From assembly GCA_963832965.1 (NCBI GenBank), contig CAWHVW010000003.1:1302001-1366000 (forward strand): a stretch of 64,000 bases of DNA, in the 5' to 3' direction. The DNA is from CAWACP01 sp963832965. GTDB taxonomy: Bacteria > Acidobacteriota > Terriglobia > Bryobacterales > Bryobacteraceae. Positions 43,674-52,128 of the stretch are shown piece after piece (within the stretch, counting starts at the first letter, position 1; each line of letters opens with the position of its first letter). The notes beneath the pieces are model-generated. The model worked only from the letters and a program-made list of their open reading frames with translations. It was not told where the DNA came from and made no database searches. The translations under genes were made by a program, and so were the position numbers.

Positions 43674-44774
43674 TCAGCTCCGGCAAACCTGCTGATAGTA
43701 CTCCTCGTATTGGGGGATGATCAGCGATGTGCAGAAACGCTTCTCCGCGGTTTTGCGCGCGGCCTTCGCAACGGCCTCGTATCGTGAGCTATCTGATAGA
43801 AGCTCAACGACCCTCGCCGCCTGCGAGGCAATGTCTCCGACCGGCTCCAGGAATCCGTCCACCCCGTTGGTGATCAACTCCGGCACGCCGCCGCCGTAAG
43901 TGGCGACCGGCGGCACTCCACAAGCCATCGCCTCCAGCGCGGCCAGCCCGAACGATTCCAGCTCGCTGGGCAGCAACAGCATGTCCATGCCAGGCAGAAT
44001 CCTGTGGATGTGGTCTTGTTTGCCCAGAAACGACACATGCGATTCCAGACCGAGCTCGATGGACAGCCTCTCGGCCGGACCGCGCTCGGGACCGTCGCCA
44101 ACCATGTACAAATGGGCGGGAATTTCGCGGCGCACCTCGGCCAGAATGCGCACGCAATCCTGCACGCGCTTCACCGGGCGGAAGTTCGATATGTGGACCA
44201 GGCTCTTTTCTTTGCCGCGTTTCTCTTCGCTGGGACGATAGATGTCGCAGTTCACGAAATTATGGATCACGCGCATTTCATTCGCCACGCCGAAAACATC
44301 CATCGTTTGGCGGCGCAGATATTCGCTGATGCAGGTGATACCGTCGGATTGCTCGATGGAGAACTTCGTCACCGGGAAGTATGAGCGATCCGTGCCCACC
44401 AGCGTGATATCGGTGCCGTGGAGGGTGGTGATGAAGGGGAGCCGGCGGCGAGGGCGCATGATCTCCCGCGCGAGCATGGCGGCAACCGAGTGGGGGATGG
44501 CGTAGTGGACATGCAGCAGGTCGAGGTGATAGGTTTCCGCCACCTCAGCCATGCGCGAGGCCAGCGCCAGCAGGTAGGGAGGATACTGGAACAACGGATA
44601 GCTGGAAACTTCAACTTCGTGATAGTGGATGCGCGGACCCGAACCGAGTCGAATGGGATTCGCGTAGGTGATGAAGTGTACGTCGTGGCCGCGGGCGGCC
44701 AGTTCCATCCCCAGCTCCGTCGCCACGATGCCGCTTCCGCCGTAGGTTGGGTAGCAGGTGATGCCGACCTTCAT
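43674..44774 (-). CDS. bshA: N-acetyl-alpha-D-glucosaminyl L-malate synthase
   Basis: The 366-residue GT4 glycosyltransferase matches BshA from the start (KVGITCYPTYGGSGIVATELG) through YAIPHSVAAMLAREI, the nucleotide-sugar site region and ESFGLAALEAMACGVPPV. BshA joins UDP-GlcNAc and L-malate in the first step of bacillithiol synthesis. The other bsh genes are not in the window. Two hairpins lie between it and the methyltransferase gene upstream. Confidence 0.93.
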   Translation of the reverse strand: MKVGITCYPTYGGSGIVATELGMELAARGHDVHFITYANPIRLGSGPRIHYHEVEVSSYPLFQYPPYLLALASRMAEVAETYHLDLLHVHYAIPHSVAAMLAREIMRPRRRLPFITTLHGTDITLVGTDRSYFPVTKFSIEQSDGITCISEYLRRQTMDVFGVANEMRVIHNFVNCDIYRPSEEKRGKEKSLVHISNFRPVKRVQDCVRILAEVRREIPAHLYMVGDGPERGPAERLSIELGLESHVSFLGKQDHIHRILPGMDMLLLPSELESFGLAALEAMACGVPPVATYGGGVPELITNGVDGFLEPVGDIASQAARVVELLSDSSRYEAVAKAARKTAEKRFCTSLIIPQYEEYYQQVCRS

Positions 44775-44826
44775 GCGTATTCAGATTGTGGCACGTTGGC
44801 GCGTTCCCATACGGTGCCACCTGAGG

Positions 44827-44890
44827 TTGGTTGCGGCTCTGCAACCAAAGAAGGCGGGGTTGAAGAGCCCCGCGCAGGGCATGGCCCTGC
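44827..44890. terminator. Two hairpins between the methyltransferase gene and bshA
   Basis: In the 124-base gap, TTGGTTGC (44827-44834) pairs perfectly with GCAACCAA (44841-44848), and GCAGGGC (44874-44880) pairs with GCCCTGC (44884-44890). The second hairpin belongs to the dispersed CCCTGCCCCAC family also seen at 28693 and 52096. They may end transcription of the upstream methyltransferase gene (both genes are on the minus strand), but no T-run follows. Confidence 0.45.
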
Positions 44891-44898
44891 CCCACTGC

Positions 44899-45915
44899 TT
44901 AGCGCGTGGCGAGCACTACGGTCTCCACGCCGTTGCTGAGCGGATGGGCCGTGACCCCGCTGAGCCCGGCCGCGGAAGCCATCGCCGTAATTTCGGGGAG
45001 AGTGTACGCATCCCCTGCGGGCGTGTTGGCCAGCATCACCAGCGGAAAAGACGCGGCCCGAGGCGGAGAGACGCGATCCTCGTTTGGCACAAACTCCAGA
45101 ATCGCCACGCGCCCGCCAGGCTTCAGCGCCGCATGGGTCCGCCGCAGAATCTGCTCGCAGGAGGCCCGGTCGAAGTGGTGAAGGAAATTGGTGAGCAGCA
45201 CCACGTCATAGCCGCCGCCCCAGTCCACCGCCAGGGCATCGCCTTCGATGGTGGAGTGCCGGGCGGCTACGCCCATGCGCGCGGCGTTCTCGCGAGCCAC
45301 TTCCAGCACATGCGGCCAATCCAGCGCGACAACGTGCGCGTTGGCGTTCTTTTGCGCGATGGAGATGCCGAAGATGCCGTGCCCGGCGGCAACATCCAGC
45401 ACTTTCCAGGGCTGGCCCTTGCCCGCCTCCAGCAGATCCGCGATTTCCTGCGACGGCATGAACATCATCCCAGCCATGGAGCGCGCGAATTCCGACCACA
45501 TCGGGTGATCGGTCTCGATCTCCGTGGCGTCGGTGGTTCCACCGTTACGCACGGCGCTGGTGAGGTGGTTAAAACGGTCGAGCTGCGCCGGGTGGGTGAG
45601 GAAGAAGATGATCGCCCCGACAAAGGCCGGCGAGTGGCGGTTCAGGAACATGGCCGATTCCTGCGGAAGCGAGTACTCGCTGCCGGTTTTCAGCAGGAAT
45701 CCCTCCACCGTCAGGAAGTCGCAGAGCATGCGCATGCCGCGCTCGCTGGTCTGGCACTTGCCGGCCAAGGCCACGGCAGTGGTGGCGCCGTCGGCCACTG
45801 CCGTAAAGACATCGAGCTCGATTGCGGCGCGCAACGCGGCCGTTTTGTGAAAAGCGTTCGCCGCTTCAAAGAAGGCGAGCGGAGTGGGTTGGTTCGTCGT
45901 GGAAGTCGCAGCCAT
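44899..45915 (-). CDS. SAM-dependent methyltransferase (O-methyltransferase type)
   Basis: The 338-residue enzyme has an N-terminal winged-helix dimerisation domain (about 10-105) and a Rossmann SAM domain with VLDVAAGHGIFG (about 170-181), VALDWPHVL and LTNFLHHFD. This layout fits the plant- and polyketide-type O-methyltransferases (Methyltransf_2). The substrate is unknown and there is no cluster context. It is divergent from the purine permease gene. Confidence 0.88.
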   Translation of the reverse strand: MAATSTTNQPTPLAFFEAANAFHKTAALRAAIELDVFTAVADGATTAVALAGKCQTSERGMRMLCDFLTVEGFLLKTGSEYSLPQESAMFLNRHSPAFVGAIIFFLTHPAQLDRFNHLTSAVRNGGTTDATEIETDHPMWSEFARSMAGMMFMPSQEIADLLEAGKGQPWKVLDVAAGHGIFGISIAQKNANAHVVALDWPHVLEVARENAARMGVAARHSTIEGDALAVDWGGGYDVVLLTNFLHHFDRASCEQILRRTHAALKPGGRVAILEFVPNEDRVSPPRAASFPLVMLANTPAGDAYTLPEITAMASAAGLSGVTAHPLSNGVETVVLATR

Positions 45916-45957
45916 ATCTGTCTAGGATACGTGGTAGCGTGCGCTCGCGCCGCAGCC

Positions 45958-45966
45958 TGTTACAAT
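45958..45966 (+). promoter_or_regulatory. Extended -10 promoter (TGTTACAAT) of the purine permease gene
   Basis: TGTTACAAT fits TG-N-TACAAT. It ends 11 bases before the GTG start at 45978, which leaves a leader of only about five bases. No good -35 or Shine-Dalgarno is visible. Confidence 0.5.
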
Positions 45967-45977
45967 TCCTCTTCACC

Positions 45978-47297
45978 GTGACCTCCCCAACGTCTCTGCG
46001 GCGCCTGGAGCGGTATTTCGAGTTCGAGCGGCTTGGCACAAGCTGGCGCACCGAGATTCTGGCCGGCGTCACCACCTTCGTCACCATGGCGTACATCGTG
46101 TTCGTGAACCCGTCCATTCTGCATGAGACGGGCATGCCGGTGGGCGCGGTGATGGCGGCAACGTGCCTCTGCGCGGCCTTCGGCAGCATTCTAATGGGCG
46201 CGCTGGCGCGGTATCCTATCGCACTGGCGCCCGGCATGGGCTTGAATGCCTATTTCACGTACACGGTGGTGAAGGGCATGGGCATCCCGTGGCCCACGGC
46301 TCTTGGCGCGGTGTTTCTTTCCGGCGTCGCGTTTCTGCTGCTCACCGCGACCGGCGTGCGGCAACTCATCATCGCGGCCATCCCCGCCGAGTTGTTCGCG
46401 GCGGTGGCGGTGGGGATTGGCCTCTTCATCGCCTTCGTGGGGTTCCGCAATTCGGGCATCGTCGTGGCCAGCCCGGCCACGCTGGTCACCATGGGAAATC
46501 TGCGCCAGCCCAGCACCGCGCTGGCTATCTTCGGATTGCTTCTCATTGCCGCCCTCCTCGCCTGGCGCGTTCGCGCGGCCATCCTGATTGGCATCCTCGG
46601 CGCCACCGCCGCGGGCATTGTTCTTGGTCTGGTGAAGTGGCAGCCACAAAGCTTCGACATCACGGCCATCTCCGCCACGGCGTTCCATCTGGACATTCGC
46701 GCGGCGTTGCGCATCGGCCTCCTCGACATTGTTTTCGTCTTCCTCTTTGTGGATCTGTTCGACAACGTTGGCACGCTGGTAGCCGTGGGGAAGAAAGCGG
46801 GGTTGTTCGACGGTGCGGGCCGCATCCCGCGCGTGAATCGGATTCTCTTCGCCGACGCTTCCGCCACCGTGGTTGGCTCGCTGGCCGGCACGTCCACGGT
46901 GGTCAGCTACATCGAGAGCGCGGCCGGGGTGGTGGCCGGCGGACGCACCGGCGTCACATCCATTACCACGGGACTGCTGTTCCTGTTGGCCATGTTCATT
47001 GCGCCGGTGGTAGGCGCCATCCCCGCGGCCGCCACCGCGCCAGCACTGATCATTGTCGGCTCCATGATGGCGGCGCACGCGGTGGAGATCCGCTGGGACC
47101 AGCCGCTGGTGGCCATCCCTTCATTCCTGACCATTCTGGCCATTCCGCTCACCTTCAGCATCGCCAACGGACTCGCGCTCGGATTCTCCGCGTGGACCAT
47201 CCTGAAGGTGGCGCACGGCGAGTGGCGGTCGGTGAGCTGGGTAGTCTACCTGCTCACCGCGCTGTTCATCGCGCGCTTCGTGTATCTGGCGGGGTAG
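45978..47297 (+). CDS. NCS2 family purine permease (AzgA-like)
   Basis: The 439-residue, roughly 14-helix transporter of the AzgA/hypoxanthine-guanine-xanthine group has the typical start (FEFERLGTSWRTEILAGVTTFVTMAYIVFVNP), GMGLNAYFTYTVV and FLFVDLFDNVGTLV. It should import adenine, hypoxanthine or guanine with protons. The GTG at 45978 is chosen because homology begins there; the ATG further upstream overlaps the divergent methyltransferase gene. Its stop is 6 bases from the convergent amidase. Confidence 0.92.
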   Translation: MTSPTSLRRLERYFEFERLGTSWRTEILAGVTTFVTMAYIVFVNPSILHETGMPVGAVMAATCLCAAFGSILMGALARYPIALAPGMGLNAYFTYTVVKGMGIPWPTALGAVFLSGVAFLLLTATGVRQLIIAAIPAELFAAVAVGIGLFIAFVGFRNSGIVVASPATLVTMGNLRQPSTALAIFGLLLIAALLAWRVRAAILIGILGATAAGIVLGLVKWQPQSFDITAISATAFHLDIRAALRIGLLDIVFVFLFVDLFDNVGTLVAVGKKAGLFDGAGRIPRVNRILFADASATVVGSLAGTSTVVSYIESAAGVVAGGRTGVTSITTGLLFLLAMFIAPVVGAIPAAATAPALIIVGSMMAAHAVEIRWDQPLVAIPSFLTILAIPLTFSIANGLALGFSAWTILKVAHGEWRSVSWVVYLLTALFIARFVYLAG

Positions 47298-47303
47298 GCG
47301 GAG

Positions 47304-48740
47304 TCACGCTTCCACCCCGGGCGGCCGGCGCTTGTGCCAATCCGTGCGGTTTTGAAATTCCCGGCCGATGGCCAGCAGCGTGTTCTCGGTGAACGCACGG
47401 CCCACAATCTGGATGGCGATGGGCATGCCGTCGGCGAATCCGCAGGGGAGCACCAGCGCGGGCAGGCCGGCCAGGTTGGAAGCGGCGATGAGCGCAGTAA
47501 GGCCGGGGTCCTTCGGGCGCGGGCGATCCGGGTTTGAAGGCCGGTCCAGAGCGTCGGCGACTTTTCCCGCCGGCCCCGGCCGCGCGGGCGCCACCAACAC
47601 GTCGATGTCGCTCAGCAGCGCGCGCAGAGCGGTTTGCAGCGAGCCGCGCAGCCGCATCGCCTTCAGGTATTCCTTTGCGGGCAGCTCCAGCGCCGCGTGG
47701 AATCCGGCGATTTGTTTCGTGTCGGCCAGCGCGTTCACCTGCCCACTGGTCACCAGCGGCTCAAACACGGAAGCCGCCTCGCCGGCGAGGATGGTGGTCA
47801 CCATGGCGCCGTACGGGAAATCCGGCAGCTTCGCCGCTACCGTCTGCAGCCCCATCTCTCGCAGTGTGTCGAGCGCCCTCGTGAAGTCCGGGCGCGCCGA
47901 TGGCTCCGCCCACTCCTCAAAATCCACGGCGGCGAACCCGGCGTGAATCTCCTTCAGATCGCGCGCGTACTGCGGCGCGTAATAGAAGCTTTTGCCCGCC
48001 GAGCCGGCGTCTTTGTCGTCTCCTCCGGCGATGGCCTCAAGCACCAGTCCGCAATCCTCCGCGCTGCGGCCAATCGGGCCAATCTTGTCCATGGTCCAGG
48101 AGAGCGGCATCGCGCCAAACCGGCTGACCAGGCCGTAGGTGGGGCGCAGCCCGGTGACTCCGCAGAACGCGCACGGCGTGAGGATGGAGCCCACAGTTTC
48201 CGAGCCCAGCGCGAACGTCAGCAGTCCCGCCGCCACCGCTATGGCCGAGCCGCTCGACGATCCTCCGGACCAGCGCGTAGTATCCCACGGATTCAATCCC
48301 GGCCCGGTCAGCGAGGCCGCGGCCGAGTGATAGCCCATGGGACCGCCCGCCAGTTCCACCATGGCCAGCTTGCCCAGGAGCAAAGCGCCCTTACTCTCGG
48401 CCTTGGCAATGGCCGTGGCCGTGTAATCGAAAGTCTGGTTTGCGTAGGGCTTCGCGCCCCACGTCGTGGCTGTGTTTTTGAGGCTGAGCAGATCCTTGGC
48501 GCCCCACGGGATGCCTTGCAAAGGCCCGCGAAATCGCTCGCGCTTGAGTTCGGTGTCCACGTCGTGGGCCATTTTCATGGCGCGGCTGGTGAGCGGCAAA
48601 GCCAGTGCGTTGTATTTCGGCCCGAGACTGGCCAGGCGCGCGCCGAATGCACGCACGATTTCCTTCGCGGAGATTTCGCGGGCGCGCAGGCGCTTGTTCA
48701 ATTCGCCGATGGTGCTGAAGAAGAGGTCGGCGGTGTCCAT
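47304..48740 (-). CDS. Amidase signature family enzyme
   Basis: The 478-residue enzyme has the amidase-signature triad: Lys in GIPWGAKDLL, the cis-Ser in the GSETVGSI loop (most relatives have GTDTGGSI) and the nucleophile Ser region RWSGGSSSGSAIAVAAG. Members hydrolyse amides, and GatA belongs here. The absence of gatB/gatC partners and the sequence favour a free amidase rather than GatA. A small Tat-type protein gene lies 3 bases upstream, so both are co-expressed. Confidence 0.9.
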   Translation of the reverse strand: MDTADLFFSTIGELNKRLRAREISAKEIVRAFGARLASLGPKYNALALPLTSRAMKMAHDVDTELKRERFRGPLQGIPWGAKDLLSLKNTATTWGAKPYANQTFDYTATAIAKAESKGALLLGKLAMVELAGGPMGYHSAAASLTGPGLNPWDTTRWSGGSSSGSAIAVAAGLLTFALGSETVGSILTPCAFCGVTGLRPTYGLVSRFGAMPLSWTMDKIGPIGRSAEDCGLVLEAIAGGDDKDAGSAGKSFYYAPQYARDLKEIHAGFAAVDFEEWAEPSARPDFTRALDTLREMGLQTVAAKLPDFPYGAMVTTILAGEAASVFEPLVTSGQVNALADTKQIAGFHAALELPAKEYLKAMRLRGSLQTALRALLSDIDVLVAPARPGPAGKVADALDRPSNPDRPRPKDPGLTALIAASNLAGLPALVLPCGFADGMPIAIQIVGRAFTENTLLAIGREFQNRTDWHKRRPPGVEA

Positions 48741-48743
48741 GGC

Positions 48744-48935
48744 TCACGCCTTGAATCGGAACGCCGGTTCGGTGGTCATTTCCAGCTTTGGCTTGGCGAG
48801 CTGGGCCGCGGCCCGATTCAGATCGTCCTTCGCGGCGGCGAGCGGGTCGGAGGGTTGGGGCGGATCAGGGGCCACGGCCGTTTGCGCCACCGCGGGCGCG
48901 ACGGCAAGAAATGCGGCGAGCTCTCTTCGGGTCAT
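48744..48935 (-). CDS. Small secreted protein upstream of the amidase gene
   Basis: A 63-residue protein with an export signal (MTRRELAAFLAVAPAVAQT, twin-arginine-like) followed by a short charged helical part (DPLAAAKDDLNRAAAQLAKPK). Similar tiny proteins are encoded before amidase genes in Solibacter-type genomes. It ends 3 bases before the amidase start. An ATG further upstream (48971) exists, but MTRRE begins the signal. Confidence 0.55.
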   Translation of the reverse strand: MTRRELAAFLAVAPAVAQTAVAPDPPQPSDPLAAAKDDLNRAAAQLAKPKLEMTTEPAFRFKA

Positions 48936-49458
48936 CGGTACGAGGATACAACGGCGCGGGCCTGGCATCATCCGCGATCAAGCTGCTGTCGCAGTTCGCC
49001 GGGTACAGCGCTGGCAGTTCCGGATAACGTTTCGCGAGCCGAATCAGATCCAGTTCGTCCTTCTTGCGTTTACTCAGCCGCCGTCGGGGGTCAGAGCAGG
49101 CCCACAGCTTCCCGAGCGTAACGTCCTTTAGACACGCCACTCGCGCGCGAATCCCAAGGATCTCCGCGTCCTCCGAACGAGACAGAAAGGCCTGGTATCT
49201 CTCGTCGGTAGTGAACTGGATCCGAAGGTCGCTTCCCGCCGTCCGCGCTTGCCCGGCAAGGTGCGCCGAAAGGCCGGGGAGTTTTGAGGTGATGACCACC
49301 AGATCGGCGTCCAGCGTGTACACCGGGTCGACGTAGCAATTGACGGCGAGGCCGCCAATCACGCATTAAGGTCCGAAGGACTCGCAGGCGGCGATCAGAC
49401 GGGCGAAGTCCGTCGCGCCTCCTCGAGTGGTCAATTCGTATGCCTCCACCGCAGTCAC
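48865..49458 (-). pseudogene. Nucleotidyltransferase-like gene interrupted by a stop codon
   Basis: The frame begins GTG ACT GCG GTG at 49458 and reads TAVEAYELTTRGG...AACESFGP, then TAA at 49366-49368. It continues in the same frame with CVIGGLAVNCYVDPVYTLDADLVV, a segment typical of AbiEii/nucleotidyltransferase-type proteins with the GG...D-x-D pattern. Relatives appear to have Tyr where TAA stands. After LPALYP the C-terminal part looks unrelated and overlaps the next small gene. A single base change seems to have broken the gene; the downstream GTG at 49362 could still give a truncated product. Confidence 0.65.
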
Positions 49459-49541
49459 AATCTCACTTTATCAATGGACACGCAGCGTCGGACGCGTACT
49501 CGTTGCTTGCCGCCAAACGCGGCTGGTCGGCAAGTGTCCCC

Positions 49542-51050
49542 TTAGTGGCTGTTCGACAGCGCTTCCGCCAGAGCCTTTTCCATGGCGCCGCGGGGGGCGG
49601 ATTCGCCGGTCCATAATTCGAACTGGGCCACGGCCTGCTCCAGAAACATCTCTGAACCCGGGATCACTTCACGGCCCTGTTCGGCGGCGTGGCGCAGCAA
49701 CACTGTCTCGGCCGGGTTGTAGACCATGTCCAGCACTACCTCGCCCGGAATGCGCTCGCGAAAAAAGCAATCGTTGACCTTCGGAAACATGCCCAGCGGC
49801 GTGGCGTGCACCAGAGCGTCGAAGTGGCCCCGCTCGGCCTGTTCGGGCGTCAGCGCATCGCCGCCGCACATACGCGCGAAGGCGCGCACACGATCCGGAT
49901 TTCGTCCGGTGATGGCCAGTTTCGCGCCGGCATCGGCAAGCGCCCAGGCAGCGCCGCGCGCGGCCCCGCCATTTCCCGCCACCAGCACCGAGGCCCCGGC
50001 CAAACGCAGGCGACGGCCGAGCGGTATGGTGACGCCGCGCGCATCCGTATTCGTCCCGCGCCACTTGCCCGCCTTCCGCCACACCGTGTTCACCGCGCCA
50101 ATCCGCCGCGCCAGAGGATCGACGACATCCAGGTAGCGCATCACGCGCTGCTTATGCGGAATGGTCACGCTGAAGCCGGCCACGGGAAGATTCTGGGCAA
50201 ACCCGAAGAAATCCTTCAGTGTCGGGGGCGGCACCAGAAACGGCAGGTAGACGGCGTCGATGCGCCGGGCCTGCAGCGCGCGGTTGTGGATGGCCGGCGA
50301 GAGCGAATGCCGCACCGGGTCCGCAATCACGCCATAAACGCGCGCCGACTTTGTCAGTTTCTCTACGCGATACAGATTCCGCAGCACGCGCGCGGGGCAC
50401 TGTCCCCCAGCCGTGCCTTCCTGGGTATTCGGCGCAGCGTAGGTATACATCCCGGCATGCAGCGGCGACAGAACGCGTGTCGGGAATCCCACTTCGCCCA
50501 TGGCCAGCAGGATCATCGGCGTGCGCGGGTGGTTCGCGGCGATGGAAAGCACGCGATAGTTGTCGGACTGCTTGCGCGCCGTGGTGACGATTTTGTACGC
50601 GTCGGCGGGAATCTGCGCCAGCCGGCGAACCACCGCTTCCAGCGCGGGCGTGCTTTCGAAATTGTGATAGGAGATCACCAGCGTCGCCCGGCTTCGCAAA
50701 CCCTCCAGACGTCCGCGGTTGCCAGCCGCGCTCTCCACTTCCACGTCCACGGCCCGCGCGCCGCTTTCCACCGCGCACTCCAGAACGCGAATCTGTTCTT
50801 CGATGCTGCCGTTGAAACGGCCCTGGTTTTGGTGACGGCGGCAGGTGGCAAGGATAAGGCAGTCGGAGAATTCGCTCAGGAAATCCCGGATGGCACGGGA
50901 ACCTTCGTAGGGATCTGGCAGGTAATCCAGGCGGAATTCGAAGAACCCTTCACCGCCTTCCACTTCGCGCCGCGCGTGTTCCAGCAGTTTGTCCACGGTG
51001 GGCAGACCCAGCGCAATGCAAATTCTCGGCAAAGCTGGCTTAAGAGGCAT
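49542..51050 (-). CDS. aroDE: Bifunctional 3-dehydroquinate dehydratase / shikimate dehydrogenase
   Basis: The 502-residue fusion catalyses steps 3 and 4 of the shikimate pathway. The N-terminal type I dehydroquinase (about 1-230) has the catalytic His in ISYHNFES and the Schiff-base Lys in DAYKIVTTA. The C-terminal shikimate dehydrogenase (about 235-500) has GVIADPVRHSLSPAIHN, Lys in TIPHKQR and the NADP site VLVAGNGGAARG. The order AroD-AroE is the same as in plants. It follows cpoB by 89 bases. Confidence 0.95.
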   Translation of the reverse strand: MPLKPALPRICIALGLPTVDKLLEHARREVEGGEGFFEFRLDYLPDPYEGSRAIRDFLSEFSDCLILATCRRHQNQGRFNGSIEEQIRVLECAVESGARAVDVEVESAAGNRGRLEGLRSRATLVISYHNFESTPALEAVVRRLAQIPADAYKIVTTARKQSDNYRVLSIAANHPRTPMILLAMGEVGFPTRVLSPLHAGMYTYAAPNTQEGTAGGQCPARVLRNLYRVEKLTKSARVYGVIADPVRHSLSPAIHNRALQARRIDAVYLPFLVPPPTLKDFFGFAQNLPVAGFSVTIPHKQRVMRYLDVVDPLARRIGAVNTVWRKAGKWRGTNTDARGVTIPLGRRLRLAGASVLVAGNGGAARGAAWALADAGAKLAITGRNPDRVRAFARMCGGDALTPEQAERGHFDALVHATPLGMFPKVNDCFFRERIPGEVVLDMVYNPAETVLLRHAAEQGREVIPGSEMFLEQAVAQFELWTGESAPRGAMEKALAEALSNSH

Positions 51051-51139
51051 GAAGATGGCGAGAGCGGAAACCCGATCTTATCGGAGCCGGGGGCGACTAT
51101 GCAATGGGAGATGCGGCGATCGCCGCGTTTTTTCCCGCG

Positions 51140-52054
51140 CTAGTGCGCGGTGGTCTTGCGGCGCGTGGTTCCTGTGGACAGACCCATGTCATGTAGCTGC
51201 TTTTTCGCCCGCGCCACCATCTCGGCATCCGAAGAGCGCGCAATCACCTCGCGAAACTCCTTCACAGCGGCGTCCCGGCGGCCCAGCTTGACCAGTGCAA
51301 GGCCCTTCATGTAATGCGCGTCGGCGCTCTTGAGATTGTCTTCGTACTTCTCGTTGACCGCGTCAAAGGCGGCCGCGGCTTTCTCGTAATTCTCCTGACG
51401 GTAGAAAATATCGCCAACATAGAATTGCGCGTTCGGAGCGAACTGAGTGGTCGGGAAGTATTGCAGGTAGTCCTGGAATTCCTGCAGCGCCAGATCGTAC
51501 TGCCCGCCCTTGTAATCGCGAACGGCGTTCGAATACGATTGCTCCGCGCTCATGCCGGCCGGAGGACCGCCGGCTGGAGCGGCGCCCGCCTGCGGTACGC
51601 CTTGCGGAGCATCAGGATTGACGTTCGCTCCCGGGGGCGGAGGCGCCGGGTGAGCCGCCAGATTCACGGTATTCTTCAAGTCGGCGATGGCCGCATCCAG
51701 CTTGCCGATGCGCGCGCTGATGTCCTGCACGTTATCGCGCAGATCGTTAAAGGATTGCGTGATCTGGTCCAGGCGGCCGTTCAGAGCGGCGACCGCGGGC
51801 GTGGTTTTGTTCGCATTGGTGTCAATGGTGTTGCTCATGAGCGCCAGCGACGTGTTTAACCGGTTCACGGTGTCCAGAGTCTGCTGCATCATGGTCTGGA
51901 GCGACGCGATCTTCTGGTCCTGCGAACTCTGCAGGTCGCGTACCTGTTGCTGCAGAAGCGCGACATCGCGCTGCAGTTCCACAATCTCTTTGCTGGCTGC
52001 CGATGCAACGGGCAGCGCCAAAACGGCAATCAACAGAACACGCAGCAGTTTCAT
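51140..52054 (-). CDS. cpoB: Tol-Pal system protein CpoB (YbgF)
   Basis: The 304-residue periplasmic protein has a signal peptide (MKLLRVLLIAVLALPVASA) and an N-terminal coiled coil (about 22-130). A Pro-rich linker (PAPPPPGANVNP...) follows, then C-terminal TPR repeats (SYSNAVRDYKGGQYDLALQEF...). CpoB links Tol-Pal with peptidoglycan synthesis during division. It is the last gene of the tol operon and has GGAGG upstream. An in-frame extension to 52177 is spurious. Confidence 0.9.
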   Translation of the reverse strand: MKLLRVLLIAVLALPVASAASKEIVELQRDVALLQQQVRDLQSSQDQKIASLQTMMQQTLDTVNRLNTSLALMSNTIDTNANKTTPAVAALNGRLDQITQSFNDLRDNVQDISARIGKLDAAIADLKNTVNLAAHPAPPPPGANVNPDAPQGVPQAGAAPAGGPPAGMSAEQSYSNAVRDYKGGQYDLALQEFQDYLQYFPTTQFAPNAQFYVGDIFYRQENYEKAAAAFDAVNEKYEDNLKSADAHYMKGLALVKLGRRDAAVKEFREVIARSSDAEMVARAKKQLHDMGLSTGTTRRKTTAH

Positions 52055-52095
52055 ACAGTCCTCCCTAAAGATGCCAAGACTACTTTGCGGGAAAG

Positions 52096-52118
52096 GGGGC
52101 AGGGTCGCGCCCTGCCCC
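52096..52118. repeat. GC hairpin GGGGCAGGG-TCGCG-CCCTGCCCC between pal and cpoB
   Basis: A perfect 9-bp stem with a 5-base loop inside the 74-base gap between pal and cpoB. It shares CCCTGCCCCAC with the hairpins near 28693 and 44874. Within an operon it could limit read-through or protect the upstream mRNA from decay. Confidence 0.55.
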
Positions 52119-52128
52119 ACATGCCGGC

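Noticed and set aside
47304..48740. GatA subunit of the amidotransferase
   Set aside because: No gatB or gatC nearby, and the serine loop GSETVGSI and the upstream Tat-type peptide gene suit a free amidase.
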